Shown piece after piece: positions 34,723 to 35,775 of a stretch of DNA of 35,775 nt; position 1 is the first letter of the stretch, and each line of letters begins with the position of its first letter. The notes below the pieces were generated by a model, which worked only from the letters and a program-made list of their open reading frames with translations, ran no database searches and was not told where the DNA came from. This DNA comes from Sideroxyarcus sp. Lineage in GTDB: Bacteria; Pseudomonadota; Gammaproteobacteria; Burkholderiales; Gallionellaceae. A program made the translations under genes and the position numbers. The stretch lies in the NCBI GenBank assembly GCA_030652215.1, contig JAUSBC010000026.1:1-35775 (forward strand), in the 5' to 3' direction.

Positions 34723-35775
34723 TTACTTTTTGTCCTTCACCTCAGTGAACTCGGCATCCACCACGTCGCCTTCGTCGGCCTTGGCTTCGGGTTGTGCACC
34801 GCCTTGTGCGCCTTGATTCTTGGCTTGCTCGGCGGCGTACATCTTTTCGCCCAGCTTCTGCGCCGCGGTGGCCAGTGCTTCGGCCTTGGCGTCGATGGCG
34901 GCCTTGTCGTCGCCCTTCACCACGCCTTCCGCTTCCTTGATGGCGGCTTCGATGGCCGACTTTTCGTCCGCAGTCAGGTGCTCGCCGTATTCCTTCATCG
35001 ACTTGTTGGTCGAGTGGATCAGCGCGTCCAGTTGGTTGCGCGACGTCACCAGTTCCACGGCCTTCTTGTCTTCGTCAGCGTGGGCTTCGGCATCGGCCAC
35101 CATGCGGTTGATCTCGTCCTCGCTCAAACCGGAGCTGGCCTTGATGGTGATGTTGGCTTCCTTGTTGGTGGCCTTGTCCTTGGCGGCCACATGCAGGATG
35201 CCGTTGGCGTCGATATTGAAGGTCACTTCGATCTGCGGCATGCCGCGCGGTGCGGGCGGGATGTCGGACAGGTTGAACTGGCCCAGGCTCTTGTTGCCGG
35301 AGGACATTTCGCGTTCGCCTTGCAGCACGTGGATGGTCACGGCGGACTGGTTGTCATCCGCAGTGGAGAACACCTGCGATGCCTTGGTAGGAATCGTTGT
35401 GTTTTTCTTGATGAGCTTGGTCATCACGCCACCCATGGTCTCGATACCCAGCGACAACGGGGTCACGTCCAGCAGCAGCACGTCCTTCACTTCGCCCTGC
35501 AGCACGCCGCCCTGGATAGCTGCGCCAACCGCCACGGCTTCGTCCGGGTTCACGTCCTTGCGTGCTTCCTTGCCGAAGAACTCCTTAACTTTTTCCTGAA
35601 CCATCGGCATACGGGTCTGGCCACCGACCAGGATCACGTCGGCGATGTCGGCGTTGGAAACACCGGCATCCTTCATCGCGATCTTGCACGGCTCGATGGT
35701 GCGTGCGACCAGGTCTTCCACGATGCTTTCCAGCTTGGCGCGGGTGATCTTCACGGCCAGGTGTTTCGGGCCGGT
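34723..35775 (-). CDS. dnaK: Chaperone DnaK (Hsp70), C-terminal part
   Basis: About 350 residues, continuing past the window edge; the full protein is about 640. The visible part covers the end of the ATPase domain ([14 protein letters not shown]), the hydrophobic linker ([16 protein letters not shown]), the substrate-binding beta domain and helical lid, and the Gly/Gln/Ala tail ending in [17 protein letters not shown], the typical DnaK C-terminus. It is an ATP-driven folding chaperone in the cytoplasm, working with DnaJ (next gene) and GrpE (presumably upstream, outside). The start codon is not in the window. Confidence 0.98.
   Translation of the reverse strand, partial: TGPKHLAVKITRAKLESIVEDLVARTIEPCKIAMKDAGVSNADIADVILVGGQTRMPMVQEKVKEFFGKEARKDVNPDEAVAVGAAIQGGVLQGEVKDVLLLDVTPLSLGIETMGGVMTKLIKKNTTIPTKASQVFSTADDNQSAVTIHVLQGEREMSSGNKSLGQFNLSDIPPAPRGMPQIEVTFNIDANGILHVAAKDKATNKEANITIKASSGLSEDEINRMVADAEAHADEDKKAVELVTSRNQLDALIHSTNKSMKEYGEHLTADEKSAIEAAIKEAEGVVKGDDKAAIDAKAEALATAAQKLGEKMYAAEQAKNQGAQGGAQPEAKADEGDVVDAEFTEVKDKK

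Overview
The window looks like a chromosomal piece of a GC-rich Gram-negative betaproteobacterium. The arginine genes beside rpsT, DUF3579 and murJ, the lplT/alr divergent pair and the number of c-di-GMP sensory proteins fit the Nitrosomonadales, perhaps a Gallionella/Sideroxydans-like relative. That placement is inferred from gene content and order, not from a search. Almost all of it is vertically inherited core or envelope and sensory genes. There is no integrase, transposase, phage or CRISPR array.

Layout. 1-3156 (minus): an arginine operon argD-argF-argG, with argG cut by the window edge. 3200-3524 (minus): rpsT with its own terminator. 3756-7033 (plus): a DUF3579 protein, the lipid II flippase murJ, and a Rossmann-PAS-GGDEF diguanylate cyclase whose PAS resembles the heme PAS of FixL. 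7071-11893 (minus): a drug/metabolite exporter, then a phosphoketolase-acetate kinase-small lipoprotein cassette. A complex repeat sits between xfp and ackA. 12094-14644 (minus): a CorC/CNNM membrane protein and lplT, divergent from alr (plus). 15874-22723 (minus): a DUF2846 lipoprotein, an Aer-like aerotaxis receptor, and a 1280-residue five-PAS GGDEF/EAL protein. 22753-22827 (minus): tRNA-Arg(CCT). 22904-27031 (plus): an exported peroxiredoxin, an unknown four-helix membrane protein, an Uup-type ABC-F ATPase and an MltC-like lytic transglycosylase. 27016-30236 (minus): a Cache-PAS-PAS-GGDEF-EAL protein preceded by a coupled small ORF. 30415-33340 (minus): an envelope operon lemA - beta-barrel protein - GIDE/EF-hand membrane protein - SGNH lipoprotein. 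33424-35775 (minus): dnaK (partial) and dnaJ, separated by a long palindrome.

How it fits together. Three themes dominate. The first is oxygen, redox or energy sensing feeding c-di-GMP and chemotaxis: the FixL-like PAS cyclase, the Aer-like receptor and two large GGDEF/EAL proteins. The second is cell envelope and peptidoglycan work: murJ, alr, lplT, mltC, lemA/GIDE and lipoproteins. The third is acetyl-phosphate metabolism through Xfp and Ack. The most unusual non-coding signal is a composite repeat (a GTAGGRTGGG-ended palindrome plus heptamers ending ATCC) found twice, each time just after the stop codon of a minus-strand gene (xfp and dnaK).
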